The translations under genes were made by a program, and so were the position numbers. This document shows, one piece after another, positions 17,866 through 27,200 of a DNA stretch of 64,000 nt. The stretch's first letter is position 1. Each line of letters opens with the position of its first letter. The stretch is from Streptomyces toxytricini (GTDB taxonomy: Bacteria; Actinomycetota; Actinomycetes; Streptomycetales; Streptomycetaceae), in contig NZ_BMTY01000010.1 of NCBI RefSeq assembly GCF_014649915.1, positions 124,001 to 188,000 of the forward strand. The letters run 5' to 3'. The notes under the pieces are model-generated. The model saw only the letters and a list, made by a program, of their open reading frames with translations, did not search any database and was not told the DNA's origin.

Positions 17866-19221
17866 GTGCCCCAAGGGCTGGAATCGATCCCGCCCGCGCC
17901 CGGGCGGGTGCCCCTGCTCGGCCATGCCGTGAAGCTGGGACGCGACCCCCTCGCGTTCCTGCGGTCGCTCCGGGAGGTCGGCGACCTCGTCCGCGTGGAC
18001 CTGGGCAGCATGCCCATGTACGTCGTCACCAGCGCGGCCCTCGTCCGCGACGTCACCGTCGGCCAGGCGCGGGCCTTCGAGAAGGGCCGCCTGTACGACC
18101 GGGTGCGGCCACTGGTCGGCAACGGGCTGGCCACGGCCGGGGGCGACGTCCACCGCCGGCACCGCAGGCTCATCCAGCCGATGTTCCACCAGACGTGCAT
18201 CGCCGGCTATGCCGAGACGATGAGCAGCCGGGCCCGCGCCCTCGCCGACTCCTGGACGCCCGGGCAGACGATCGCGGTCGAGCAGGTCATGGGCGAGCTG
18301 GCCGTCGAGATCCTGGCCGCGACGATGTTCTCCACGGACATCGGGCGGCCCGCGGTGGAGGCGGTGCGCCGGGACCTGCCGGTGATCCTGAAGAACATGC
18401 TGCTCCGGGCAGCCTCGCCCAAGGCGCTCGACCACCTCCCGATCCCGCCGAACCGCGCCTTCGACGCCGCGGCCCGCAGCATGCGCCAGGTGATCGACGA
18501 CGTGATCGCCGGCACCCGCCGGTCGGGCGAGCGGCAGGAGGGCGGAGGCGACCTGCTGTCGGTCCTGCTCGACGCACGGGACGCCGACACGGGCGAGGCA
18601 CTCACCGACGAGGAAGTCCGCGACGAGCTCGTCACGATCCTCTTCGCGGGCACCGAGACCACGGCCTCCACCCTGTCCTGGGCGTTCCACGAGATCGCCC
18701 GCCACCCGGAGGTCGAGAAGCAGCTGGTGGCAGAGGTCGACGAGGTCCTGGAAGGCCGCCCGGCGACCATCGCGGACGTACCGCGGCTGGTCGGGATCCG
18801 GCGTGTGCTGGACGAGGTGATCCGCCTCCACGGAGTGACGCTGCTGATGCGCCGCACCACCGAGGAAGTGGAGCTGGGCGGCTTCCGCCTCCCTGCGGGC
18901 ACGGAGGTCGCCTTCAGCCTCTACGCCCTCCACCGCGACCCGGCGCTGTACGCGGACCCGGACCGCTTCGACCCCGACCGGTGGCTGCCCGAGCGGCGGG
19001 GGGACATCCCCCGCGAGGCGTTCGTGCCGTTCGGGTCGGGCAACCGCCGCTGCATCGGGGACGCGTTCGCCTGGACGGAGGCGACCATCGTCCTGGCGAC
19101 GGTCCTGTCCCGGTGGCAGCTCCGCCCGAGCCCCGGGCACAGCCCGCGGGAAGCGGCGTCCGCGATGGCCCACCCGGATCACGTGCCGATGGAAGTCCAC
19201 CCCCGCGGCACCGCCCGCTGA
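17866..19221 (+). CDS. Cytochrome P450, second enzyme of the terpenoid cluster (CYP170-like)
   Basis: GTG 17866 lies seven bases after AAAGGA; an ATG at 17851 overlaps the terpene synthase stop (ATGA) and is the alternative. The 451-residue protein has a complete P450 signature set: I-helix ILFAGTETTASTLSW, K-helix DEVIRLHG (ExxR), FDPDRWLPER and haem loop FVPFGSGNRRCIGDAF with Cys 396. The N-terminal PPAPGRVPLLGHAVKLGRDPLAF and the overall layout recall CYP170A1, which oxidises epi-isozizaene to albaflavenone. Translational coupling with the synthase implies it acts on the synthase product. Confidence 0.9.
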   Translation: MPQGLESIPPAPGRVPLLGHAVKLGRDPLAFLRSLREVGDLVRVDLGSMPMYVVTSAALVRDVTVGQARAFEKGRLYDRVRPLVGNGLATAGGDVHRRHRRLIQPMFHQTCIAGYAETMSSRARALADSWTPGQTIAVEQVMGELAVEILAATMFSTDIGRPAVEAVRRDLPVILKNMLLRAASPKALDHLPIPPNRAFDAAARSMRQVIDDVIAGTRRSGERQEGGGDLLSVLLDARDADTGEALTDEEVRDELVTILFAGTETTASTLSWAFHEIARHPEVEKQLVAEVDEVLEGRPATIADVPRLVGIRRVLDEVIRLHGVTLLMRRTTEEVELGGFRLPAGTEVAFSLYALHRDPALYADPDRFDPDRWLPERRGDIPREAFVPFGSGNRRCIGDAFAWTEATIVLATVLSRWQLRPSPGHSPREAASAMAHPDHVPMEVHPRGTAR

Positions 19222-19342
19222 CACCCTCGTCCGTACGCCGGCTCCGCAGTCGGCCTGACCGCGGGGCCGGCGGGCGGGCGGGGTGTCGGTCGGCTCGGCT
19301 AGGGTGCCCGTCGTCGTACATCCGTCCGAAAGGCCGAGGCAA

Positions 19343-20851
19343 TTGACCGGCAAGTCTGCTTTTCCCCTGCCCTTTGAATCCGTGCGCTCCGCACTGTTCG
19401 CGACTCCCCGCACCCTGCGGGAGATCGAGATGATGCAGTGCAGCGCGCACATCCGGACGAAGCCGGCGTGGTTCGACAAGATGAACGACCCCGAGGTCGT
19501 CGCCAGGTGGACGAAGGAAGCGGTCGCCCAAGGCCTCACCGAGGCGCAAGTGGCGTACGTACTCGCCGAGCTGGGGCACTACGCCGCGCTGCGGGACCCC
19601 GGCACCGGCATCGAGGTGTCCGCCGTCGACGGGGTGTGGCAGTCGGACACCCTGGTCGACGCGGGGCTCCGCTCCCGGCTGCGCGAGGCGGTGCGGGTGC
19701 TGGAAGAGGTCCCCGAGGAGGAGAAGGACTGGCATCCCGGATCCGGCGGCCAGGTCCTGGACCTGGTGCACCCCTCGCTGTTCTGCCTGGTGCGGGATGT
19801 GAGCGGCGGGCCCGAGCGGGCCTGGCGGAACCCGACGAACCACTACTCGAAGCACGAGTTCTCCGAGAAGTTCCAGTGGCTGCCGAGCGACGTCGACGTC
19901 AGCGACGACGGCGAGGCCGTGTTCCGCTCGTACGTCAACAACGTGCACCCCGAGGAGCACCGGGAACTCGCCGCCGTCCTGCCCGACCTGTTCGCCCGTA
20001 TGCTCCCGCTGCTGGAGAACGTGCTCACCGACCTGCGGCACCCGCGGCCCCTGCGGATCGAGGCGGACCCCTACGGCTGGTACGACTCCGAACCGGAACG
20101 CCCGGACAAGGCCGCGTTCGACGACGACGAGGCCTACCAGGCGGCGCTCCGTGCGTGGGGGACGGCCCAGGACGACTGGTGGGAGAACCGCAGCCCGGTC
20201 GTCCCGGACGCCCCGGAGTTCACCCCGCCCGCGCTGCCCGACGCCGCCTCCCGGGTCGGCCTGCGCGGCCGCCGGCTCCAGGTCATCGTCAAGCTCGCCA
20301 CGGTCCACCTCACCCCCGAGCAGCCCGAGTACCCGGGCGGCTCCTGGCACGTCGAGGGAATGCTGAACGAGCGGATCGTCTCGACCGGCATCTACTACTG
20401 GGACAGCGAGAACATCACCGAAAGCCGCCTGGGCTTCCGCGCGGCACTCGACGACCCGTACTACGAGCAGAACGACGACAACGGGGTGCGCGAGGTCTAC
20501 GGCCTGGAGAACGAGGACGCACTGAACCAGGTGCTCGGATCGGTGCCGACGCCGGCGGGCCGCTGTCTGGCGTTCCCCAACGTCCTGCAGCACCGCGTCG
20601 ACTCGTTCCGCCTCGCGGACCCCACCCGCCCCGGGCACCGCAAGATCCTCGCCTTCTTCCTCGTCGACCCGTCGGAGACGATCGTCTCGACCTCCGACGT
20701 GCCCCCGCAGCAGCCCTGGGCCGACACCACGACCATGACGCTGGAGCAGGCGAAGCAGTACCGCGAGGAGCTCATGCGGGAACGCAAGTTCTTCGTCGCC
20801 GAGCACAACGAGCAGGTCTACGAGAGGGAGTTCTCCCTCTGCGAGCACTGA
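19343..20851 (+). CDS. DUF4246 protein, putative Fe(II)/2-oxoglutarate-type oxygenase
   Basis: I place the start at TTG 19343 (GAGG just upstream), because the DUF4246 N-terminal signature TLREIEMMQCSAHIRTKPAWFDK must be included and a TAGGGT -10-like hexamer lies at 19300-19305. The 502-residue protein has W-H336-V-E338 and Q-H417-R-V with R433 downstream, an HxE...H...R spacing like that of 2-oxoglutarate/Fe(II) dioxygenases. DUF4246 is best known from fungi. Position 121 bases after the second P450, in the same direction, suggests a tailoring or self-protection role in the terpenoid cluster. Enzyme chemistry is inferred, not shown. Confidence 0.75.
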   Translation: MTGKSAFPLPFESVRSALFATPRTLREIEMMQCSAHIRTKPAWFDKMNDPEVVARWTKEAVAQGLTEAQVAYVLAELGHYAALRDPGTGIEVSAVDGVWQSDTLVDAGLRSRLREAVRVLEEVPEEEKDWHPGSGGQVLDLVHPSLFCLVRDVSGGPERAWRNPTNHYSKHEFSEKFQWLPSDVDVSDDGEAVFRSYVNNVHPEEHRELAAVLPDLFARMLPLLENVLTDLRHPRPLRIEADPYGWYDSEPERPDKAAFDDDEAYQAALRAWGTAQDDWWENRSPVVPDAPEFTPPALPDAASRVGLRGRRLQVIVKLATVHLTPEQPEYPGGSWHVEGMLNERIVSTGIYYWDSENITESRLGFRAALDDPYYEQNDDNGVREVYGLENEDALNQVLGSVPTPAGRCLAFPNVLQHRVDSFRLADPTRPGHRKILAFFLVDPSETIVSTSDVPPQQPWADTTTMTLEQAKQYREELMRERKFFVAEHNEQVYEREFSLCEH

Positions 20852-20899
20852 CGGCCCCCCACGGGCCGTGGGGGCGCGCGCGCCGCGTGCGCCCCGAGC

Positions 20900-21196
20900 T
20901 CACCCCCCGGGCGCGGGTCGCCGGCGCCGTTCCCCGCCCGGGGCGGTGGCCGGCGCTTCCGCCCCGGCGGCGGGGACGACCGTACCGCTGGAGAAGTCCG
21001 GGTCCCAGGTCGTGTCCCAGACCACCTCCACCTCCACCCCGTGCAGGTCGCGGGCCGCTCCGACCACCCAGGCAGTCGCGGCGGCCCTGGCCGCGTCCGG
21101 GCCGGCCGCGGCCGTCAGGCCGTGAGGGGCCCCGCCGCAGACGATGCCGTCGTCGACCGTGAGCAGGCTGTGGCGCCAGCCGTCCGGCGTGGCCAT
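20900..21196 (-). CDS. Small hypothetical protein
   Basis: A 98-residue protein. ATG 21196 (MATPDGWRHSLLTVDDGIV) has AAGGAAG about ten bases upstream; a GTG at 21226 would add ten residues. The core reads DAARAAATAWVVGAARDLHGVEVEVVWDTTWD, then a low-complexity C-terminal tail. No family recognised and no signal peptide. It is convergent with the DUF4246 gene. Confidence 0.45.
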   Translation of the reverse strand: MATPDGWRHSLLTVDDGIVCGGAPHGLTAAAGPDAARAAATAWVVGAARDLHGVEVEVVWDTTWDPDFSSGTVVPAAGAEAPATAPGGERRRRPAPGG

Positions 21197-21449
21197 CAGC
21201 GTGACTTCCTTCGGCAGGCCGAACACCGGCTGTCCGCCTCCCGTCCCCCGTCCCGGCACGTCCGCCCCCTCCGTTCCTGCGGCAGGACCGCCCCACTCTC
21301 GCACGCGCCGGTCCGCAGGCGAACGGGTTTGAACGGGAGGCCGTCGCCCGTGCGGGTGTGCTGCGCACCAAACGGGTGATCACGGTCAAGGCCCGCCCCT
21401 TCGCCCGACTAGATTCGGCGGACCGAACCGAGTGAAGGGGAAGCCTGCT

Positions 21450-21989
21450 GTGAGCGTGCTGGACATGAAGCTCGACCGGTCCTTCGACGTCTTCGACGCG
21501 GACCGCGACGGACGGCTGCGCAAGTCGGACGTGACCGGCCTCTCGGACAAGCTCGCCGAGTCGCTCGGCGTCGCCCCGGACGCCGTCGCCGGACTCCGCG
21601 GCTCCCTGGAGGACCTCTGGGACACCGTCTTCCAGAAGATGGACCGCGACGGCGACGGCGGCGTCGACCGCCAGGAGTTCCGGGCGGCGTTCCGGGCCCG
21701 GATCGTCACCGACCAGAACCGGATCTGGGACCGCATCAGGAGCATGAGCAACGCCTGGACCGAGCTCGGCGACCGCGACGGCGACGGCATGCTCAGCCGC
21801 CAGGAGTACGCCGACCTCCTCCACGGCATGTTCCGCCTGCCGCGGGAGACCTTCGAGGAGGCGTTCAACGGGCTCGACTCCGACGGCGACGGGCAGCTGA
21901 GCCGTGACGAGATCAGCCGCGCGATGAAGGAGTACTACACCAGCGAGGACCACACCGCCCGCGGCAACCACTTCTTCGGCCGCCTCTGA
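21450..21989 (+). CDS. Four-EF-hand calcium-binding protein (calerythrin-like)
   Basis: A 179-residue cytosolic protein with four EF-hand loops in order: DADRDGRLRKSD, DRDGDGGVDRQE, DRDGDGMLSRQE and DSDGDGQLSRDE. Each has Asp at positions 1, 3 and 5 and Gly at 6; the first ends in Asp instead of Glu at position 12. This matches the bacterial calerythrin/sarcoplasmic calcium-binding-protein type and would buffer or sense Ca2+. GTG 21450 follows GGGGAA. No partner gene is adjacent. Confidence 0.9.
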   Translation: MSVLDMKLDRSFDVFDADRDGRLRKSDVTGLSDKLAESLGVAPDAVAGLRGSLEDLWDTVFQKMDRDGDGGVDRQEFRAAFRARIVTDQNRIWDRIRSMSNAWTELGDRDGDGMLSRQEYADLLHGMFRLPRETFEEAFNGLDSDGDGQLSRDEISRAMKEYYTSEDHTARGNHFFGRL

Positions 21990-22147
21990 TCCCGGCGGGG
22001 CAGGGGGCGGTCGGCGGGGCCGTCCGGCGCCGAACCGCCGCCCCCGCCGCACTCGGGCCGGATCGAAGCCGCTTCGTATCACCCGCCCGCTCGTTGACCC
22101 CGAGCGGAAGCCGATCATCCCAGCCCGCTCCCTTGGAGGATCCCTTG

Positions 22148-23752
22148 ATGGCCGATGCCGCACTGCCGGTGATTGTCCTCTCCGACCCCGACCCGCTCCG
22201 CCGCCACGAAACGGCCGAGCTGGTGCAGAGCTGGTACCGGACCTCCTTCCGGGTGCTCCAGGTCGGCGGGCCGGCCGAGGTGGTCCGTGCGCTGAACTCG
22301 CTGGCCGACCGACAGGTGCCCGTCGCGGCCGTCCTCGCCGACGAGGCCCCGGCCCCCGGTGCCGCGCAGCACCCCGGCGTCCGCTGGCTGCCGCTGGCAC
22401 GGCACCGCGACGCCGCCCCCGCCGCCGCGGAAAGCGAGGCGCCGGCGGCCGCAGGGAGCCGCGCCGAGGACCTGCGGGGCGCACTCGACGACTCCCTGTG
22501 CACCTGGAACGCCCACTCCCGCGGCGAACTGCCCACCGCCGAGGTGCGCGGGAGCCGCTTCTCGCCCGCCGCCTACGCGGTGCGCGACTTCCTCGGCCGC
22601 AGCGGGGTCATCTTCCGCTGGCTGCCCGAGCAGGAGGCGCGGGACGCCCCGGTGACCGTCCGCCTCGGCGACGGCACCGAGATGGCGGACCCGTCGATCA
22701 GCGAACTCGCCGAGCGGCTCGGCCTCATCCGCCCCGCCGGACAGGACCACTACGACGTCGCGGTGATCGGCGGCGGCCCCGGAGGCCTGTCCGCTGCGGT
22801 GTACGCGGCCGCCGAGGGCATGAGCGTCGTCGTCATCGAGGACGACGCTCCCGGCGGGCAGGCGGGGACCACCTCGCGGATCGAGAACTACCTCGGTTTC
22901 CCGACGGGCCTCACCGGCGGCGACCTCGCCCAGCGCGCCCTGCAGCAGGCCCGCCGGGCCCGCGTCGAATGGCAGCCCACCCGCGTGGCCAGCCGGGTCT
23001 CGCCGGCGGAGGACGGCCGCCACCGGATCGAGTTCGTCAAGGCGGGCACCGACGAGACGGCCTCCGTGACCGCCGCCGCGGTGGTCGTCGCCACGGGCGT
23101 GGACTGGAACCGCCTGAAGGCCCCCGGCGTCGACCGCCTGCTCAACTCCGGCGTCTACTACGGCTCGTGCCTCTCCGACGCGCCCTCCGCCGCCGGCGAG
23201 GACGTCTACATGGTCGGCGCCGGCAACTCCGCCGGCCAGGCCGCCCTCTACTTCGCCCGCTACGCCCGCACCGTCACCCTCCTCGTACGGGGCACCGACC
23301 TCGGCGCCTCCATGTCCGACTACCTGGTCCGCCGCATCGAAGGCACCACCGGCCTGCGCGTCCTCCTCGGAACCGAGGTCGCCGAATGCCTGGGCGGCAC
23401 GACCCTCACCGGCCTCCGGCTCCGCGACCGCGACGGCAAGGAGCAGACGGTCCCCGCGCACTGCCTGTACGTCCTGATCGGCGGCCACCCCTCGACCGAC
23501 TGGCTCCGCGGGGCGCTCGCACTCGACGACCGCGGCTACGTCCTCACCGGGAGCGGCGTGGCCGGCGCGGACGCACTGCCGATGGAGACCAGCGTCCCCG
23601 GCGTCTTCGCCGTCGGCGACGTGCGCTCCGGATCGGTCAAGCGGGTCGGCGCCGCCGTGGGGGAGGGCGCCGCGGTCGCCCAGTGCCTGGTCGAATACCG
23701 CCGCCGCCACCCCGCCCTCTTCCCGGACGTCCGGGCGGTCTGCGGCTTCTGA
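22148..23752 (+). CDS. Thioredoxin reductase-like flavoprotein with N-terminal receiver-like domain
   Basis: A 534-residue protein starting at ATG 22148 after GGAGGA. Residues 1-100 look like a response-regulator fold (PVIVLSDPDPLRRHETAEL, AAVLADEAP). Residues about 200-520 form an FAD/NAD(P) reductase with VAVIGGGPGGLSAAVYAA, ENYLGFPTGLTGGDLA, VYMVGAGNSAGQAALYFA and VPGVFAVGDVRSGSVKRV. The redox-active CxxC of thioredoxin reductase is absent; the only Cys near that place is in YYGSCLSDAP. It therefore belongs to the ferredoxin/flavodoxin-reductase-like or regulatory relatives. No thioredoxin gene is nearby. Confidence 0.8.
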   Translation: MADAALPVIVLSDPDPLRRHETAELVQSWYRTSFRVLQVGGPAEVVRALNSLADRQVPVAAVLADEAPAPGAAQHPGVRWLPLARHRDAAPAAAESEAPAAAGSRAEDLRGALDDSLCTWNAHSRGELPTAEVRGSRFSPAAYAVRDFLGRSGVIFRWLPEQEARDAPVTVRLGDGTEMADPSISELAERLGLIRPAGQDHYDVAVIGGGPGGLSAAVYAAAEGMSVVVIEDDAPGGQAGTTSRIENYLGFPTGLTGGDLAQRALQQARRARVEWQPTRVASRVSPAEDGRHRIEFVKAGTDETASVTAAAVVVATGVDWNRLKAPGVDRLLNSGVYYGSCLSDAPSAAGEDVYMVGAGNSAGQAALYFARYARTVTLLVRGTDLGASMSDYLVRRIEGTTGLRVLLGTEVAECLGGTTLTGLRLRDRDGKEQTVPAHCLYVLIGGHPSTDWLRGALALDDRGYVLTGSGVAGADALPMETSVPGVFAVGDVRSGSVKRVGAAVGEGAAVAQCLVEYRRRHPALFPDVRAVCGF

Positions 23753-23798
23753 CGGGCGCACGGGAGGGCGCCCGGTGCCGCCGCCCCGCCGCGGGGCC

Positions 23799-24160
23799 GG
23801 GTCGCCCGCGTACGCCCGGCAGGCCGCGGCCTTCCGCCTTGCAATGCACGGCGCCGCCACCCTGCTCTTTCCCGGCCGCGCGGATGGTACTGCGGCCCCT
23901 GACGGGAGTACGGCCTCCTGGGGGCGGGGCCGGTTCCGGGCATGGCGCCTGCCGCGCGTCCGGGTCGTCCGTGCAGGCCCGTGAGGTGGGCGGTCTTCCG
24001 CCTTGCGGTGCGCTGCGCCGCCACCCCGCTCCCTCCGGGGCGGGCGGATGGTCTGCGGTCTGCGGCTATGAGTACCGCGCTGCCGGGTCGCCCGCATACG
24101 CACAGTCAGGCGGACGGCCTTCCGCGATGCCGCCCCTGCGCACGACCGCGCCCGGGGCCG
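23799..24160 (+). repeat. Three imperfect tandem repeats in a 530-base gap
   Basis: Units begin with GGGTCG(C/T)CCG at 23799, 23962 and 24085. Units 1 and 2 share CTTCCGCCTTGC about 30 bases in, CGCCGCCACCC after that, and CGGATGGT further on. Unit 3 keeps GGCCTTCCGC and GCCGCCC but is shorter. Spacings are 163 and 123 bases. The interval 23753-24284 holds no convincing gene; frames there are Ala/Arg/Gly-rich and unlike neighbours. Confidence 0.55.
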
Positions 24161-24284
24161 CGTATCGGCGGCCCCGCGGCCTCGGTGCGGAACGAGGCCC
24201 TGGGACGCCGTTCCCGCAGGTGGGCGGGCCCGCGGCAGCCGGGGCGGCGCGGCGGCTCGCCGGGGGTCCGGCACAATGGGCCCG

Positions 24285-27200
24285 GTGCGTTACCTCATCC
24301 TCGGCGTCACCGAAGCGCGCAGCGCGGCCGGTTCCCCCCTTCCGATGGGCGGGGCGCGCCTGCGCGCGCTCCTGGCCGCCCTCGCCCTGCGCGCCGGCGG
24401 TCCGGCCGCCGCCTCCGTCACCGACCTCGTCGACGACGTCTGGGGCGACCGGCCTCCCGGGGACGCCCCGGCCGCCCTCCAGGCGCTCGTCGCCCGGCTG
24501 CGCCGGGCGCTCGGCGGACGGGACACCGTCCTGGCCGACCCCTCAGGCGGCTACCGCCTCGCCGTCGACGACCGCGACGACGTCGACCTGCACCGCTTCA
24601 CCCGGCTCGCCCGCGAGGGCCGCGCCCGGCTGACGGCGGACCCCGCCGATCCCGCCGGCGCCGCCGCCGGCCTGCGCGCCGCCCTCGACCTGTGGCGCGG
24701 ACCCGCCCTCGCCGACCTCCCCGAACCCGCCCGCAGCCGGCACGCCGCCGCCCTCGACGCACGGCGCACCGCCGCTCTGCGCGACCGCATCGAGGCCGAC
24801 CTGCGCTCCGGCGCCGGGGACCCGGCGGGGCTGCAGGCCGAGATCGAGGCGCTGATCCGGGAGAACCCGTACGACGAGACGCTGCGCGCCCAGCAGGTGC
24901 GCGCCCTGCGCGCGGCCGGCCGGCCCGCCGACGCCCTCGCCGCGTACGAGCGCACCCGCCGCACCCTCGCCGACGCCCTCGGCACCGACCCGGGCCCCGA
25001 ACTCGCCGCGCTCCACGCCGAACTGCTGAACCCCGCCCCCGGCGCGCCCCCGGCCGGCCGGCAGAACGCGCCCGAGCGCCCCGGTCACGAGGGCGGCAAC
25101 CTGCGACCCCGCCTGAACTCCTTCGTCGGACGCGAACCGGAACTGGCCGCCCTCCGGGCCGACCTCGCCGGCCGGCGCCTCGTCACCCTCACCGGGCCGG
25201 GCGGCTCCGGCAAGACCAGGCTCGCCGAGCAGGGCGCCGCCGCCCACCCGGACCCGGTGTGGCTGGTCGAACTCGCCCGCCTCGACCAGCCCGCCGCCGT
25301 GCCCGGCGCCGTCCTCAGCGCCCTCGGCCTGCGCGAGGACACCCTCGTGGCCCGCGAGGCGCCCGCCGCAGACCCCGCCACGCGGCTCGTCGCACTGTGC
25401 GCCGACCGCCGCCTGCTGATCATCCTCGACAACTGCGAGCACGTCGTCGGCGCCGCCGCCGCACTCGCCGAACTGCTCCTCACCCGCTGCCCCGGTGTCC
25501 GGATCCTCGCGACGAGCCGCGAACCCCTCGGCGTGCCCGGTGAAACGCTCCGCCCCGTCGGCCCCCTCCCGCCGGAGCCCGCGCACCGCCTCTTCGCCGA
25601 CCGAGCCGCCGCGGTCAGCCCCGGCTTCACCCCGGACGACGACCCGGACGCCGTCGCCGAGATCTGCACCCGCCTCGACGGCCTCCCGCTGGCCATCGAA
25701 CTGGCCGCCGCCCGGCTGAGGCTGCTCACCCCGCGCCAGATCGCCGACCGCCTCGACGACCGCTTCCGGCTCCTGACCGGCGGAGCCCGTACGGTCCTGC
25801 CGCGCCAGCAAACCCTGCGCGCCGTCGTCGACTGGTCCTGGGACCTCCTCGACGAGGGCGAGCGGACCCTTCTGCGCCGCCTCTCCGCCTTCGCCGGCGG
25901 CTGCGACCTGGCGGCTGCCGAGGCCGTCTGCGATGAGGGCGGCGGCTTGGACGTCGCCGACCTCCTCGGCTCGCTCATCGACAAGTCCCTCGTCGTGGCG
26001 GTCCCCGACCCCGACGGCCGCGGCATGCGCTACCGGATGCTGGAGACGATCCACGAGTACGCCGCCGAACGCGCCGCCGCAGACCCCGCCGACCGCCTCG
26101 CGGCCGCCGACCGGCACGCCGCGTACTTCCTGGCCCTCGCCGAGGAGGCCGAACCGCTCCTGCGCGGCTCCGCGCAGCTGCCGTGGATCCGGCGCGTAGA
26201 GACCGAGCTGGACAACCTCCGGGCGGCCCTGCGGCACACCACCGGGGCCGGATCCGCCGAGGCCGGAGAGCGGTTCGCCGCCGCACTCGGCTGGTTCTGG
26301 TGGCTGCGCAACTACCGTGCCGAGGGCGCCGACTGGGCGGGCCGGGTCCTGCGGAACCGGTCCGCGGAGCCGCCCGAGGGCAGTCCCGCCTACTGGCGCA
26401 TGATGCGCGTGCGCATGCTCGACGTCTTCCTGCGCGCGCAGGGCGAGACGCCCGAGGAGTTCCGGACCCCCGCCAACGCCGCGCTCGCCGCAGGGCTGCG
26501 GAAGGTGTTCGAGACGCCCGGCCCCGAGACGGCCCGCTTCCCCGGCATGCTGTGGCCCATGACACTCCTCCTCGCCGGAGACGTCCTCGACGTCCGCGGG
26601 GCGCTCGACAAGGCCGTCGAGAACTGCCGCCGCCACGGCGGGGACTGGGAGCTCGGCGTCACGCTCCTGCTGCGCACCCACCTCGCCATCGACGTCACCG
26701 GCGGCCTGCCCGCCGTCGACGCCGACCTCGCCGAACTCCACGACCTCGCCGAAGTCGTGGGCGACCGGTGGACCCGAGCCCAGGTGGCGGCCGCCGCCGG
26801 CGAGGTGGCGCTCTCCCGGGGCCGGTATGACGTGGCGCGCGGCGAGTTCGACGAGTGCCTGCGCCTCGCCCGCGAGGTCGGCGCCCACACGGAGACGCCG
26901 TTCATCACGGCCCGCATCGCCGAAGCAGCCCTCTGCGCCGGGGATTTCGCGGGCGCGGAGCGACTCCTCGCCGAGTCGGCCCGCGAGGTCGACCGGTACG
27001 GGGGCGTGTACGACGTCCGCGCCTATGCCGGACTGCTGTCGAGCCTCGTCGCCCTCATCCGGGGGGACCTCGCAGGCTCCCGTGCCGCACACGGCCGCGC
27101 CCGCGCCGAGGCCGCCCGGTTCGCAGCCCCCGCCCAGCTCATCGCCGGCCTCGACAACATCGACGCCGTGCTGCGGGGCCGCGAAGCCGGCCCGGAGGCG

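Noticed and set aside
19283..19342. Upstream GTG start for the DUF4246 gene
   Set aside because: It lies before the TAGGGT -10-like element and adds a stretch unlike the family; TTG 19343 fits the ribosome site.
15045..20851. Calling the terpene cluster the known albaflavenone (epi-isozizaene) pair
   Set aside because: The synthase motifs DDGFCE and NDLFSHHKE differ from my recollection of epi-isozizaene synthase, and the upstream P450 and DUF4246 gene are extra.
22115..24274. Long reverse-strand open frame opposite the flavoprotein gene
   Set aside because: It is the antisense shadow of a gene with clear FAD motifs and has no recognisable domain.
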